From assembly GCF_036320965.1 (NCBI RefSeq), contig NC_092264.1, forward strand, positions 16,373,275-16,437,274: a DNA stretch of 64,000 nt, written 5' to 3'. The position numbers and the translations under genes are program-made. Below, piece by piece: positions 34,690-46,240 of this stretch; positions within the stretch are counted from its first letter, which is position 1, and each line of letters opens with the position of its first letter. Under the pieces are notes generated by a model. The model had not been told where the DNA came from, did not search any database, and saw only the letters and a program-made list of their open reading frames with translations. Source of the stretch: Panulirus ornatus (lineage: Eukaryota > Arthropoda > Malacostraca > Decapoda > Palinuridae).

Positions 34690-35228
34690 AGGTGTGTTGT
34701 AATGCTTTGGACATATGGAGAGAATGAGTAAGGAAAGATTGACTAAAAGGATATATGTGTCTATGGTGGAGGGAACAAAGAAAAGCAGGAAACCAAATTG
34801 TACTGGAAGGATGAAGTGAAAAAGATTTTGAGTGATTGGCCCCTGAACATACAGGAGGATGAGAAGCGTGTAAGGGTCGACGTGCTGTCAGTGGACTGAA
34901 CCAGTGCATGTGAAGTGTGTGGGTTAAACCATGGAAAAGTCTGTGGGGCCTGGATGTGGATAGGGAGCTGTGGTTTCAGTGCATTACACATGACAGCTAG
35001 AGACTGAGTGTGAAAGAATGTGGCCTTTTTTGTGTGTTTTCCTGGTGCTCCCTTGCTGAAGCAGGGGTTAGCATTGCTGTTTATGTGGGGCAGGGTAGTG
35101 ACAGGAATGGATGAAGGCAAGCAAGTATGAATATGTACATGTATGTAGATATGTCTGTGTATGTATATGTATGTATATGTTGATATGTATATGTATGTAC
35201 ATGTGCCTATGTGGGCATTTATGTATAT
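34690..35228 (+). mobile_element. Older family A 3' end
   Basis: The C-terminal remnant (HMERMSKERLTKRIYVS-type) is followed by an AACCATGGAAAAGTCTGTG 3' UTR and TATG-rich tail. It meets the next antisense copy tail to tail. Confidence 0.8.
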
Positions 35229-35239
35229 ATATTTTTTTT

Positions 35240-35956
35240 TTTTTTTTTTATATACTTTGTCGCTGTCTCCCGCGTTTGCGAGGTAGTGCAAGGAAACAGA
35301 CGAAAGAAATGGCCCAACCCCCCCCCCCCCATACACATGTATATACATACATCCACACACGCAAATATACATACCTACACAGCTTTCCATGGTTTACCCC
35401 AGACGCTTCACATGCCTTGATTCAATTTACTGACAGCACGTCAACCCCGGTATACCACATCGCTCCAATTCACTCTATTCCTTGCCCTCCTTTCACCCTC
35501 CTGCATGTTCAGGCCCCGATCACACAAAATCTTTTTCACTCCATCTTTCCACCTCCAATTTGGTCTCCCTCTTCTCCTCGTTCCCTCCACCTCCGACACA
35601 TATATCCTCTTGGTCAATCTTTCCTCACTCATTCTCTCCATGTGCCCAAACCACTTCAAAACACCCTCTTCTGCTCTCTCAACCACGCTCTTTTTATTTC
35701 CACACATCTCTCTTACCCTTACGTTACTCACTCGATCAAACCACCTCACACCACACATTGTCCTCAAACATCTCATTTCCAGCACATCCATCCTCCTGCG
35801 CACAACTCTATCCATAGCCCACGCCTCGCAACCATACAACATTGTTGGAACCACTATTCCTTCAAACATACCCATTTTTGCTTTCCGAGATAATGTTCTC
35901 GACTTCCACACATTCTTCAAGGCCCCCAGAATTTTCGCCCCCTCCCCCACCCTATA
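35240..35956 (-). mobile_element. Family A 3' end, antisense, young
   Basis: The poly(T) and hairpin tail are at the left, followed by the short-form 3' UTR and the C-terminal ORF end (open 35441-35956). It is truncated at CCCCCACCCTATA and joined to an inverted 5' UTR piece. Confidence 0.92.
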
Positions 35957-36067
35957 GGGGTGAAAGAATACTTCCCACATATTCCTCGCGTGTCGTAGAA
36001 AGCGACTAGAGGGGACGGGAGCGGGGGGCCAGAAATCCTCCCCTCCTTGTATTAACTTTCTAAAATG

Positions 36068-36068
<1 letters not shown>
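35957..36068 (+). mobile_element. Family A 5' UTR fragment, inverted relative to its neighbour
   Basis: It contains GAATACTTCCCACATATTC, GTCGTAGAAAGCGACTAGAG and CAGAAATCCTCCCCTCC, ending TTCTAAAATGGG before a (TA)n tract. Together with 35240-35956 it looks like one element with an inverted 5' piece. Confidence 0.82.

Positions 36069-36120
<52 letters not shown>
36069..36120. repeat. (TA)n microsatellite at a LINE-LINE junction
   Basis: A pure TA run of about 52 bases lies between two family A pieces. Confidence 0.97.
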
Positions 36121-36128
<8 letters not shown>

Positions 36129-37252
36129 TTTATACCTCGTCACTGTCTCCCGCGGTTGCGAGGTAGCGCAAGGAAACAGACGAAAGAAATGGCCCAACCC
36201 CCCCCCATACACATGTACATACACACGTCCACACACGCAAATATACATACCTACACAGCTTTCCATGGTTTACCCCGGACGCTTCACATGCCTTGATTCA
36301 ATCCACTGACAGCACGTCAACCCCTGTATACCACATCGCTCCAATTCACTCTATTCCTTGCCCTCCTTTCACCCTCCTGCATGTTCAGGCCCCGATCACA
36401 CAAAATCCTTTTCACTCCATCTTTCCACCTCCAATTTGGTCTCCCTCTTCTCCTCGTTCCCTCCACCTCCGACACATATATCCTCTTGGTCAATCTTTCC
36501 TCACTCATTCTCTCCATGTGCCCAAACCATTTCAAAACACCCTCTTCTGCTCTCTCAACCACGCTCTTTTTATTTCCACACATCTCTCTTACCCTTACGT
36601 TACTCACTCGATCAAACCACCTCACACCACACATTGTCCTCAAACATCTCATTTCCAGCACATCCATCCTCCTGCGCACAACTCTATCCATAGCCCACGC
36701 CTCGCAACCATACAACATTGTTGGAACCACTATTCCTTCAAACATACCCATTTTTGCTTTCCGAGATAATGTTCTCGACTTCCACACATTTTTCAAGGCT
36801 CCCAAAATTTTCGCCCCCTCCCCCACCCTATGATCCACTTCCGCTTCCATGGTTCCATCCGCTGCCAGATCCACTCCCAGATATCTAAAACACTTCACTT
36901 CCTCCAGTTTTTCTCCATTCAAACTCACCTCCCAATTGACTTGACCCTCAACCCTACTGTACCTAATAACCTTGCTCTTATTCACATTTACTCTTAACTT
37001 TCTTCTTCCACACACTTTACCAAACTCCGTCACCAGCTTCTGCAGTTTCTCACATGAATCCGCCACCAGCGCTGTATCATCAGCGAACAACAACTGACTC
37101 ACTTCCCAAGCTCTCTCATCCCCAACAGACTTTATACTTGCCCCTCTTTTCAAGACTCTTGCATTTACCTCCCTAACAACCCCATCCATAAACAAATTAA
37201 ACAACCATGGAGACATCACACACCCCTGCCGCAAACCTACATTCACTGAGAA

Positions 37253-37255
<3 letters not shown>
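36121..37255 (-). mobile_element. Family A, antisense, young, RT C-half to tail
   Basis: Poly(T) and the hairpin tail are at the left, then an antisense frame open from the ORF stop to motif B (GLRQGCVMSPWLF) at 37250. Motif C reads LLFADDTALVAD. The copy ends abruptly in (TA)n at 37256, which removes motif A. Confidence 0.92.

Positions 37256-37327
<72 letters not shown>
37256..37327. repeat. (TA)n microsatellite at a LINE-LINE junction
   Basis: A pure TA run of about 72 bases joins a broken RT to another copy's poly(T) and tail. Confidence 0.97.
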
Positions 37328-37330
<3 letters not shown>

Positions 37331-38115
37331 TTTTCCTTTTTTTTTTATACTTTGTCGCTGTCTCCCGCGTTTGCGAGGTAGCGCAAGGAAACAGACGAAA
37401 GAAATGGCCCAACCCCCCCCCATACACATGTACATACACACGTCCACACACGCAAATATACATACCTACACAGCTTTCCATGGTTTACCCCAGACGCTTC
37501 ACATGCCCTGATTCAATCCACTGACAGCACGTCAACCCCTGTATACCACATCGCTCCAATTCACTCTATTCCTTGCCCTCCTTTCACCCTCCTGCATGTT
37601 CAGGCCCCGATCACACAAAATCTTTTTCACTCCATCTTTCCACCTCCAATTTGGTCTCCCTCCTCTCCTCGTTCCCTCCACCTCCGACACATATATCCTC
37701 TTGGTCAATCTTTCCTCACTCATTCTCTCCATGTGCCCAAACCATTTCAAAACACCCTCTTCTGCTCTCTCAACCACGCTCTTTTTATTTCCAAACATCT
37801 CTCTTACCCTTACGTTACTTACTCGATCAAACCACCTCACACCACACATTTTCCTCAAACATCTCATTTCCAGCACATCCATCCTCCTGCGCACAACTCT
37901 ATCCATAGCCCACGCCTCGCAACCATACAACATTGTTGGAACCACTATTCCTTCAAACATACCCATTTTTGCTTTCCGAGATAATGTTCTCGACTTCCAC
38001 ACATTTTTCAAGGCTCCCAAAATTTTCGCCCCCTCCCCCACCCTATGATCCACTTCCGCTTCCATGGTTCCATCCGCTGACAGATCCACTCCCAGATATC
38101 TAAAACACTTCACTT
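37328..38115 (-). mobile_element. Family A 3' end, antisense, young
   Basis: Poly(T) and hairpin tail, then the C-terminal ORF end (open 37532-38110). It is truncated at AAAACACTTCACTTT, where orientation switches to the next piece. Confidence 0.92.
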
Positions 38116-38442
38116 TAGAGAGAATAAAAAGATGTTCTGGAAGGAGGTAAATAGGGTGCGTAAGACAAGGGAGCAAATGGGAACTTCAGTGAAGGGCGTA
38201 AATGGGGAGGTGATAACAAGTAGTGGTGATGTGAGAAGGAGATGGAATGAGTATTTTGAAGGTTTGTTGAATGTGTCTGATGACAGAGTGGCAGATATAG
38301 GGTGTTTTGGTCGAGGTGGTGTGCAAAGTGAGAGGGTTGGGGAAAATGATTTGGTAAACAGAGAAGAGGTAGTAAAAGCTTTGCGGAAGATGAAAGCCGG
38401 CAAGGCAGCAGGTTTGGATGGTATTGCAGTGGAATTTATTAA
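38116..38442 (+). mobile_element. Family A linker/RT start, inverted piece
   Basis: The coding segment runs from MFWKEVNRVRKTREQMG to AGKAAGLDGIAVEF, ending GAATTTATTAAA before (TA)n. It is inverted against its left neighbour, as in a twin-primed 5' inversion. Confidence 0.9.
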
Positions 38443-38463
38443 ATATATATATATATATATATA
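38443..38463. repeat. (TA)n at a LINE-LINE junction
   Basis: A short TA run of about 20 bases lies between two oppositely oriented LINE pieces. Confidence 0.95.
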
Positions 38464-40350
38464 TTCTAAGTATTTCTCACATACATTCTTCAAAGCAAAC
38501 ACCTGATCCACACATCCTCTACCACTTCTGAAACCACACTGCTCTTCCCCAATCTGATGCTCTGTACATGCCTTCACCCTCTCAATCAATACCCTCCCAT
38601 ATAATTTACCAGGAATACTCAACAAACTTATACCTCTGTAATTTGAGCACTCACTCTTATCCCCTTTGCCTTTGTACAATGGCACTATGCACGCATTCCG
38701 CCAATCCTCAGGCACCTCACCATGAGTCATACATACATTAAATAACCTTACCAACCAGTCAACAATACAGTCACCCCCTTTTTTAATAAATTCCACTGCA
38801 ATACCATCCAAACCTGCTGCCTTGCCGGCTTTCATCTTCCGCAAAGCTTTCACTACCTCTTCTCTGTTTACCAAATCATTTTCCCTAACCCTCTCACTTT
38901 GCACACCACCTCGACCAAAACACCCTATATCTGCCACTCTATCATCAAACACATTCAACAAACCTTCGAAATACTCACTCCATCTCCTTCTCACATCACC
39001 ACTACTTGTTATCACCTCCCCATTTGCGCCCTTCACTGAAGTTCCCATTTGCTCCCTTGTCTTACGCACTTTATTTACCTCCTTCCAGAACATCTTTTTA
39101 TTCTCCCTAAAATTTAATGATACTCTCTCACCCCAACTCTCATATGCCCTTTTTTTCACCTCTTGCACCTTTCTCTTGACCTCCTGTCTCTTTCTTTTAT
39201 ACATCTCCCACTCAATTTCATTTTTTCCCTGCAAAAATCGTCCAAATGCCTCTCTCTTCTCTTTCACTAATACTCTTACTTCTTCATCCCACCACTCACT
39301 ACCCTTTCTAATCAACCCATCTCCCACTCTTCTCATGCCACAAGCATCTTTTGCGCAATCCATCACTGATTCCCTAAATACATCCCATTCCTCCCCCACT
39401 CCCCTTACTTCCATTGTTCTCACCTTTTTCCATTCTGTATTATCCCTGGGGATAGGGGAGAAAGAATACTTCCCACGTATTCCCTGCGTGTCGTAGAAGG
39501 CGACTAAAAGGGGAGGGAGCGGGGGGCTGGAAATCCTCCCCTCTCGTTTTTTTTTTTTTTTTTTTTTCCCAAAAGAAGGAACAGAGGGGGCCAGGTGAGG
39601 ATATTCCAAAAAAGGCCCTCTCTCACCCCAACTCTCATTTGCCCTTTTTTTCACCTCTTGCACCTTTCTCTTGACCTCCTGTCTCTTTCTTTTATACATC
39701 TCCCACTCAATTTCATTTTTTCCCTGCAAAAATCGTCCAAATGCCTCTCTCTTCTCTTTCACTAATACTCTTACTTCTTCATCCCACCACTCACTACCCT
39801 TTCTAATCAACCCACCTCCCACTCTTCTCATGCCACAAGCATCTTTTGCGCAATCCATCACTGATTCCCTAAATATATCCCATTCCTCCCCCACTCCCCT
39901 TACTTCCATTGTTCCCACCTTTTTCCATTCTGTACTCAGTCTCTCCTGGTACTTCCTCACACAAGTCTCCTTCCCAAGCTCACTTACTCTCACCACCCTC
40001 TTCACCCCAACATTCACTCTTCTTTTCTTAAAACCCATACAAATCTTCACCTTAGCCTCCACAAGATAATGATCAGACATCCCTCCAGTTGCACCTCTCA
40101 GCACATTAACATCCAAAAGTCTCTCTTTCGCGCGCCTGTCAATTAACACGTAATCCAATAACGTTTTCTGGCCATCTCTCCTACTTACATAAGTATACTT
40201 ATGTATATCTCGCTTTTTAAACCAGGTATTCCCAATCATCAGTCCTTTTTCAGCACATAAATCTACAAGCTCTTCACCATTTCCATTTACAACACTGAAC
40301 ACCCCATGTATACCAATTATTCCCTCAACTGCCACATTACTCACCTTTGC
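38464..40350 (-). mobile_element. Family A, antisense, endonuclease to mid-RT, with internal duplication and SINE
   Basis: A minus-strand frame of 774 codons (38110-40434) runs through the endonuclease C-terminal half (NTWFKKRDIHKYTYVSRRDG, DYVLIDRRAKERL, GMSDHYLVEAKVK), the linker and the RT N-half to VFALKNVCEKYLE. A 317-base linker segment appears twice, at 39123-39439 and 39618-39934, on either side of a SINE fragment, and the frame happens to stay open across it. The 3' half of RT is missing at the (TA)n. It is not a functional protein despite the length. Confidence 0.88.
39441..39617 (+). mobile_element. SINE, 3'-truncated, between duplicated LINE segments
   Basis: It starts TATCCCTGGGGATAGGGG, has the G-rich head and a long T run, and ends at GATATTCCAAAAAAGGCCC, losing the hairpin tail. 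Confidence 0.88.
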
Positions 40351-40875
40351 GGGGGGCCAGAAATCCTCCCCTCGTATTTTTGTTAACTTTCTAAAATGGG
40401 AAACAGAAGAAGGAGTCATGCGGGGAGTGCTCATCCTCCTCGAAGGCTCAGATTATGGTGCCTAAATATGTGTGGATGTAACCAAGATGTGAAAAAAGGA
40501 GAGATAGGTAGTATGTTTGAGGAAAGGAACCTGGATGTTTTGGCTCTGAGTGAAACGAAGCTCAAGGGTAACGGGGAAGAGTGGTTTGGGAATGTCTTGG
40601 GAGTAAAGTCAGGGGTTAGTGAGAAGACAAGAGCAAGGGAAGGAGTAGCAATACTCCTGAAACAGGAGTTGTGGGAGTATGTGATAGAATGTAAGAAAGT
40701 AAATTCTCGATTAATATGGGTAAAGCTGAAAGTTGATGGAGAGAGATGGGTGATTATTGGTGCATATGCACCTGGGCATGAGAAGAAAGATCATGAGAGG
40801 CAAGTGTTTTGGGAGCAGCTGAATGAGTGTGTTAGTGGTTTTGATGCACGAGACCGGGTTATAGTGATGGGTGAT

Positions 40876-40877
<2 letters not shown>
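40351..40877 (+). mobile_element. Family A 5' UTR and endonuclease N-half, inverted piece
   Basis: The 5' UTR (40351-40470) is followed by an open endonuclease N-terminal half: MFEERNLDVLALSETKLKG, VIIGAYAPGHEKKD and VIVMGDLN. It ends exactly where the antisense neighbour begins in LINE coordinates: GATTTGAAT here, and GCAAAGGTGAG at the start of the 38464-40350 piece. The two therefore look like one inverted element. Confidence 0.9.

Positions 40878-40939
<62 letters not shown>
40878..40939. repeat. (TA)n microsatellite
   Basis: A pure TA run of about 60 bases separates the LINE piece from a SINE tail. Confidence 0.97.
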
Positions 40940-40947
<8 letters not shown>

Positions 40948-41142
40948 TCAAACTATTCGCCATTTCCCGCATTAGCGAGGTAGCGTTAAGAACAGAGGAC
41001 TGGGCCTTTGAGGGAATACCCTCACCTGGCCCAATTCTCTGTTCCTTCTTTTGGAAAATTGAAAAAAAAACCGAGAGGGGAGGATTTCCAGCCCCTCGCT
41101 CCCTCCCCTTTTAGTCACCTTCTACGACACGCAGGGAATACG
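40940..41142 (-). mobile_element. SINE, antisense
   Basis: The T run, CTATTCGCCATTTCCCGC, GAGGTAGCG and GAACAGAGGACTGGGCC lie at the left and the LINE-like head (CCTTCTACGACACGCAGGG) at the right. The first bases of the head are lost. Confidence 0.88.
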
Positions 41143-41605
41143 TGTATGTGTGGATGGGCCAATCTTTGTCTGTTTCCTGGCGCTACTTTGCAGACGCAAG
41201 GAATGGTGATTACATATAATAAATAAGATAGATATTATTTATTTATTTATTTTTGTTTTTTTTATACTTTGTAGCTGTCTCCCACATTAGCGAGGTAGCA
41301 CCAGGAAATAGATGAAGAATGCCCCAATCACTCATATACACATATATATACATAAATGCCAATACACGCACATATACATACCTATTCACATCAGCCTATA
41401 CATACACAGACATACATATATACACATGTACATATTCATACTTGCTTCCCTTCATTCATGCCTGTCACTACCCCACGACACAGGAAAATAGTGCCAGGAG
41501 TGGATGAAGGCAAGTAAGTATGAATATGTACCTGTGTATATGTGTATGTGTCTGTGGATGTATGTATGCTTATGTGTATATGTTGATGATGTATATGTAT
41601 GTATG
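41143..41605. mobile_element. Stack of family A tail fragments (+, -, +)
   Basis: 41143-41230 is a + hairpin tail. 41250-41490 is an antisense tail and TATG/CATA-rich 3' UTR. 41495-41605 is a + 3' UTR piece. The last two form a large imperfect inverted repeat. Confidence 0.75.
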
Positions 41606-41860
41606 TTATCCCTGGGGATAGGGGATTAAGAATACTTCCCACGTATTCCCTGCATGTCGTAGAAGGCGACTTAAAGGGGAGGGAGCGGGGGGCTGGAAAT
41701 CCTCCCCTCTCGTTTTTTTTTTTTTTTTTTTTCCCCAAAAGAAGGAACAGAGGGGGCCAGGTGAGGATATTCCAAAAAAGGCCCAGTCCTCTGTTCTTAA
41801 CGCTACCTCACTAATGCGGGAAATGGCAAATAGTTTAAAAGAAAAAGAAAGAAAAGTATA
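41606..41860 (+). mobile_element. SINE, full length
   Basis: The head is ATCCCTGGGGATAGGGG, then GTCGTAGAAGGCGACTTAA, a T run, CCAGTCCTCTGTTCTTAACG and GCGGGAAATGGCAAATAG, with an A-rich AAAGAAAAAG end. It is the same organisation as 7103-7361 in the opposite orientation. Confidence 0.9.
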
Positions 41861-41885
41861 TGTATGTATATGTGCATTTATGGGC

Positions 41886-42022
41886 TTTTTTTTTTTTTTT
41901 TTTCCCAAAAAGAAGGAACAGAGAACGAGGCCAGGTGAGGATATTCCCTCAGAGGCCCAGTCCTCTGTTCTTAACGCTACCTTGCTAACGCGGGAAATGA
42001 CAAATAGTTTGAAAAAAAAAAG
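41886..42022 (+). mobile_element. SINE 3' half
   Basis: The T run, AGAAGGAACAGAGAACG, CCAGTCCTCTGTTCTTAACG and CGGGAAATGACAAATAG, then poly(A). It was inserted within TATG-rich sequence. Confidence 0.88.
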
Positions 42023-42245
42023 AAATGTGTGTATATGAGTGGATTGGCCATTCTTCATCTGTTTCCTGGCACTACCTTGGTGACGCGGAAAAGGGCGATC
42101 AAGTATGATAGAATAAATGAAAATTGTCTGTGTATGGGTGTTTATGTATGTATATGTATATATGAGTGGATGGGGCATTCTTCATGCATTTCCTTGTGCT
42201 ACCTTGCTGATTTAGGAAATGATCAAGTATGATAAGAAATAATGA
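42023..42245 (+). mobile_element. Two successive hairpin-tail fragments
   Basis: 42023-42118 and 42119-42245 each carry GTATATGAGTGGAT, a GGCCATTCTTCAT-type core, the hairpin and TATGATA endings, diverged from the young tails. Confidence 0.8.
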
Positions 42246-42259
42246 TATTATTTATGTAT

Positions 42260-44630
42260 ACGATGTACCCCATGGTTCAGGCCATAAACAGCATGTTGCT
42301 CCCTGTCTGACAAAAAATGCCAATTCAGTCTGTCTCATGCATGCTGTACACCCTCCTGCATATTCAGGGCTGGAGCACTCCAGACCTTTTTCACTTCATC
42401 CCATCTTCAACTTGGACTTCCCACTTTTCCTTGTCACTTCCACTTCTGATATACCCTCTGTGTCAACCTGTCTTCGCTCATTTGCACCGCATGTCCAAAC
42501 CATTTTGGCACACCTTCTTGAGCTCTCTCAGTCAGACCAATTTTAGTACCATCTCTTCTTACCCTGTAATTTCTTGCATGATCAACCCTCTTCACACCAT
42601 ATATTATCATTAACTATTTTATTTCCAACTCATTCTCCCTATTTCATAACATTCTCATCTAGAGTCCATGCTTTACATCCATACAATGCTGTTGGGACCA
42701 CTATACATTCAAGCATACTTATCTTTATCCTCCTAGATAGTAACCTTTCTTTCTACATGCTCCAAATTATTCTCAGGATCTCCTCATCCACTCTTTGACT
42801 CACTTCAGCCCATATGGTTCAGTTTGCTATCATGTCCATCCACAAGTTTCTTTTTACACTGCTAAACTCGTACTCTAGTTAACTTGTCTCCTTGCTCTGC
42901 TAAACTTGATAACCTTGCCCTCATTCATGTTTATTCTCGACATTCATCTTTCACACACATTTCCAAGCTCATAAACCAACTAATGCAGTTTCTCACCCGA
43001 ATATGCCACCAGTGCCATGCCATCAACAGGCTGACTTGCATCCCCTAACAGACTGCAGACTTGTTCTCTCTCCAAGATCCTTGCTTTCACTTCCCTTACC
43101 ACCCCATCTCTAAACAAACAACCATGGTGACATCACATGCCCCTCCTGCAGACCTACCTTCACCTGGAATCACTTGCCCTCCTCTTCTACATATTTGCAC
43201 ACATGCTTTATTCTCTTGATAAAAACTCTTCTGCTTCTAGCAGCATTCCTTCCATGCCATTTATTTATACACCTTCCACAGAGTATCTCTGTCATCTGTA
43301 CCATAAGCTTTTTCCAGATCCTTGGATGCCACATGCAGGTCCTTCCGTTTGTCCTAAGTATTTTTTGCACACATTCTTCAAATCAAACACCTGATCCATG
43401 CATTCTCTACCTCTGATGATGCCACTTGGTTCCTCCTCGTTCTGAAGCTCTATTCATGCCACCAACCCTCTCAATGTCCATTCTTCCCAACAACCTGATA
43501 GGTACCTTTGTGAAATGAAGATTCACTTTAGTACCCCTTTGCTCTATACTAAAATGAAGATTCACTTTGGTACCCCTTTGCTCTATACAGTTGCACCGCC
43601 CTAGTATTTTGTCAGTCCTCAGGCACCTATCATAAGCTATACATACATTAAAAATCCTAACTAGCCAGTGAACAACAGTCACCTCGTGTCTCGAGATATT
43701 CATTTGTAATTCAATCCGCTCTGGTTGCTTTGCCGTACTTCATTTCAGACAAAGCATTAATCACATCCTTCCTTTCCTGTCTCCTCTTCATCTCATCTGC
43801 TCTTGTTAGACACTTAAAACACTTATCCTTTTGTCACCTGTATTGATGGTCCCATTTCTTTTCTAGTTTTTCATACACAATTAGCCACATTCTAAAACGT
43901 TTTCTTATTCTCCCTGAAGTTTGCTGATACCCACTCACCCCATCTCTCATTTGCCCTGTTTCACTTCTTGCTCCCTCTTCTTGAAATCCTGTCTTTTTGT
44001 GTCTTGCAGCTTTCAGCTACTTGCGCTCCTTTCCTTAGAGTGAAGCCCATATGTCTTTTTCTCATTCACTTGCAACTTCATCATTCCACTTCTCACTTCC
44101 CTCTTTCACATTCCAATGTCCCACTTTTATCATGCCATTGACTTCTCTTACACATGTCAGTGCTGCTACCCTAAATACCTCCCATTCCTAACCCTTTCCC
44201 CTAGCTTCGTTCACTCTCATGTTTGCTGTTCTGAATTCAATCTCATTTGGTATTTCTTCACACAAGCCTCTTTTCTAAGCTCACTCACCTTCACCACCCT
44301 CTACCCTTCCATATTATTCCGTTTCTTTTGAAAACCTCTACAGATCTTCACACTTCCACCAAGTAATGATCAGATATCCTATCAACTGCCCCTCTCAGGA
44401 CATTCATATCAAAAGAGACTCTTTTGCACACTTGTTAAGTAGTATATGATACAGTAATTCCTGCTTACCATATCTCATACTTACATACATGTGTGTGTAT
44501 CCTTTTTGAACCAGGTACTCTCAATCAGTGGTCTTTTTTTCAGCATGCAGCTCCACATGCTGTTCACCATTTTCATTCACTTCATTGGTTACCCCTTGTC
44601 CCCAGTTGTTCCCTCAACTGCCACAACTGG
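42260..44630 (-). mobile_element. Old RTE-like copy, antisense, nearly complete but decayed
   Basis: Remnants run in order from the 3' UTR/C-terminal end (CATATTCAGGGCTGGAGC) through motif C and B regions (43010-43180), motif A (43300), linker and endonuclease (CAAGTAATGATCAGATATCC, the SDH region) to GTTCCCTCAACTGCCAC at 44625. Frames are fully broken. A 39-base tandem duplication lies at 43515-43592. Confidence 0.78.
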
Positions 44631-44639
44631 TTGGCTTAT

Positions 44640-45080
44640 GGGTTAGATGGGCTAGGTGAAGTGTTATCAGGATGGGCAGGTGATTAGATGATGGTTTTTG
44701 AAATGTTTCAGTGTGTTCCAGGTACTCCTTTTGTGGAGTGCAGGTTAGCAAAAGGTAATATATGTTGAGGTGAGCTGTTGTAGGTTGAGAGTCTGTTTGG
44801 CTAATTGTGTAGGTTTGGTATATTGAAAGGATAGATTTGGCTTATGACTGAGTCTGTTTGGCTAATTGTGTAGGTTTGGTATATTGAAAGGATGGATTTG
44901 GATTATGACTAATTCATCTCTGGGATCTTGGGTGTGATTGTTGAGCTAAATAGGATAAGGGGCATTGAGATATCCAGAGATAGGTATTAGGTGTGTTGGT
45001 AAAGTTCAGCAGTTTGCATATTCATTATATCTGGATGGGCATGTGGTAGGGGGTTATATCTTATGTTGTAGTTAAAACTT
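44640..45080. repeat. T/G-rich unknown repeat with 61-base tandem duplication
   Basis: It is related in blocks to 21190-21330. 44791-44851 and 44852-44910 are near-identical tandem units (GTCTGTTTGGCTAATTGTGT). No coding potential is seen. Confidence 0.6.
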
Positions 45081-45084
45081 TTTT

Positions 45085-45640
45085 TTTTCATACTTGTTTC
45101 CCATTTCTCATGTTAATCAGATAGCAGGAGGAACAGATAAAGAAAAGGCCTCATTTGCTCACATCCATTCTATAAATGTCATATATAATGCAACAAAACC
45201 ACTATCACTTGTCTATAGCCAGGTCCCACTGACCTTTCTGTAGTTTCCCATAGCTGCTCCATATGTCTTGGCTCAGTCCATTGGGAGTTTGTTGACTACT
45301 GTTACCACAATGTTTTAATTTACTCTATCCTGTGCATTCCTTTCACTCTCTTGCAAGTTCAGGCCCTGGGCACTTCAAATCTTTTCCATTACATCCTTCC
45401 ATCTCCAGTTTGGTTTACCCCTTCTCCATGATCCCTCCACTCCTGACACATATCTTCTTTATCAACATGTCTTCATTCATTCTCTCCTTATTTTTAGACC
45501 ATTTCAGGGAACCATCTTCATTTCTCTCAGTCATATTCTTATTACCACACCTCTCTCTTAACTTTTTATTACTTATTTGATAAATCCTCTACACACCACA
45601 TATTGTCCTCAAACATTTCATTTTCAACACATCTCCCCTC
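45085..45640 (-). mobile_element. Old family A 3' end, antisense
   Basis: The T run and a diverged tail are at the left, then the 3' UTR and C-terminal coding remnants (CAAGTTCAGGCCCTGGGCAC). It is cut at about 45640, where the CR1-like sequence begins. Confidence 0.78.
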
Positions 45641-46240
45641 ATCGGGGAAGCAGATAGAAGTTAAAGCAAATACCAAAGATCTAAGAGCCATCATAAATGA
45701 GAAACATGAATTCAGTGACCATGTGTCAACTGATAAATGTCATGATTTTGAAATTTTTCTGTGGGAAAGTGAATGGGGTGAATAAGATGATCAAGGTTTA
45801 GATAAAAACTTCAGTACTTTTGTGTTGCATTTGCTTGGTTATTGGCCAAAGAAGCTGATATATATATGCCAGAGAGAATTCAGAAGCATTTTCAAGTAAA
45901 ATTGAGGACATGGAACACCTTAACTACCATGAAAGATTTAAGAACTACAACTATACCATCTTGAATGAGGAAGATTTTATACAATTATCTATGTGTGGCT
46001 GCAGATCAAGGGACAGTGAATGAAGCTATTAGACCAAATGCCACACATAGAAACCAGTATTTATATCTGCAAGTGTTCTTGGGTCTATATAGGAAAGATA
46101 CCAGACAAATATTTGAGTGGAGCGAGTACCAAAACTATCAGAAGAAAGCTTGATGTATGGCTAGAGAAAATCCAGAATGAACTACAAATGGATAACTACA
46201 GAAATGATATGGCTGCGGTAATGTGAACAAAGCAAGATGC
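45641..46240 (+). mobile_element. Decayed CR1/L2-like LINE, C-terminal part of ORF2
   Basis: Frames give IEVKANTKDLRAIINEKHEF with FSDHV, and later PDKYLSGASTKTIRRKLD with VWLEKIQNEL, which resembles the end of CR1-clade ORF2 proteins. It is broken by frameshifts and is likely related to the element at 730-2080. Confidence 0.68.

Noticed and set aside
38110..40434. 774-codon antisense ORF as a host gene
   Set aside because: It runs through a LINE endonuclease, a duplicated linker, an antisense SINE, a (TA)n tract and an inverted LINE end. The open frame is accidental.
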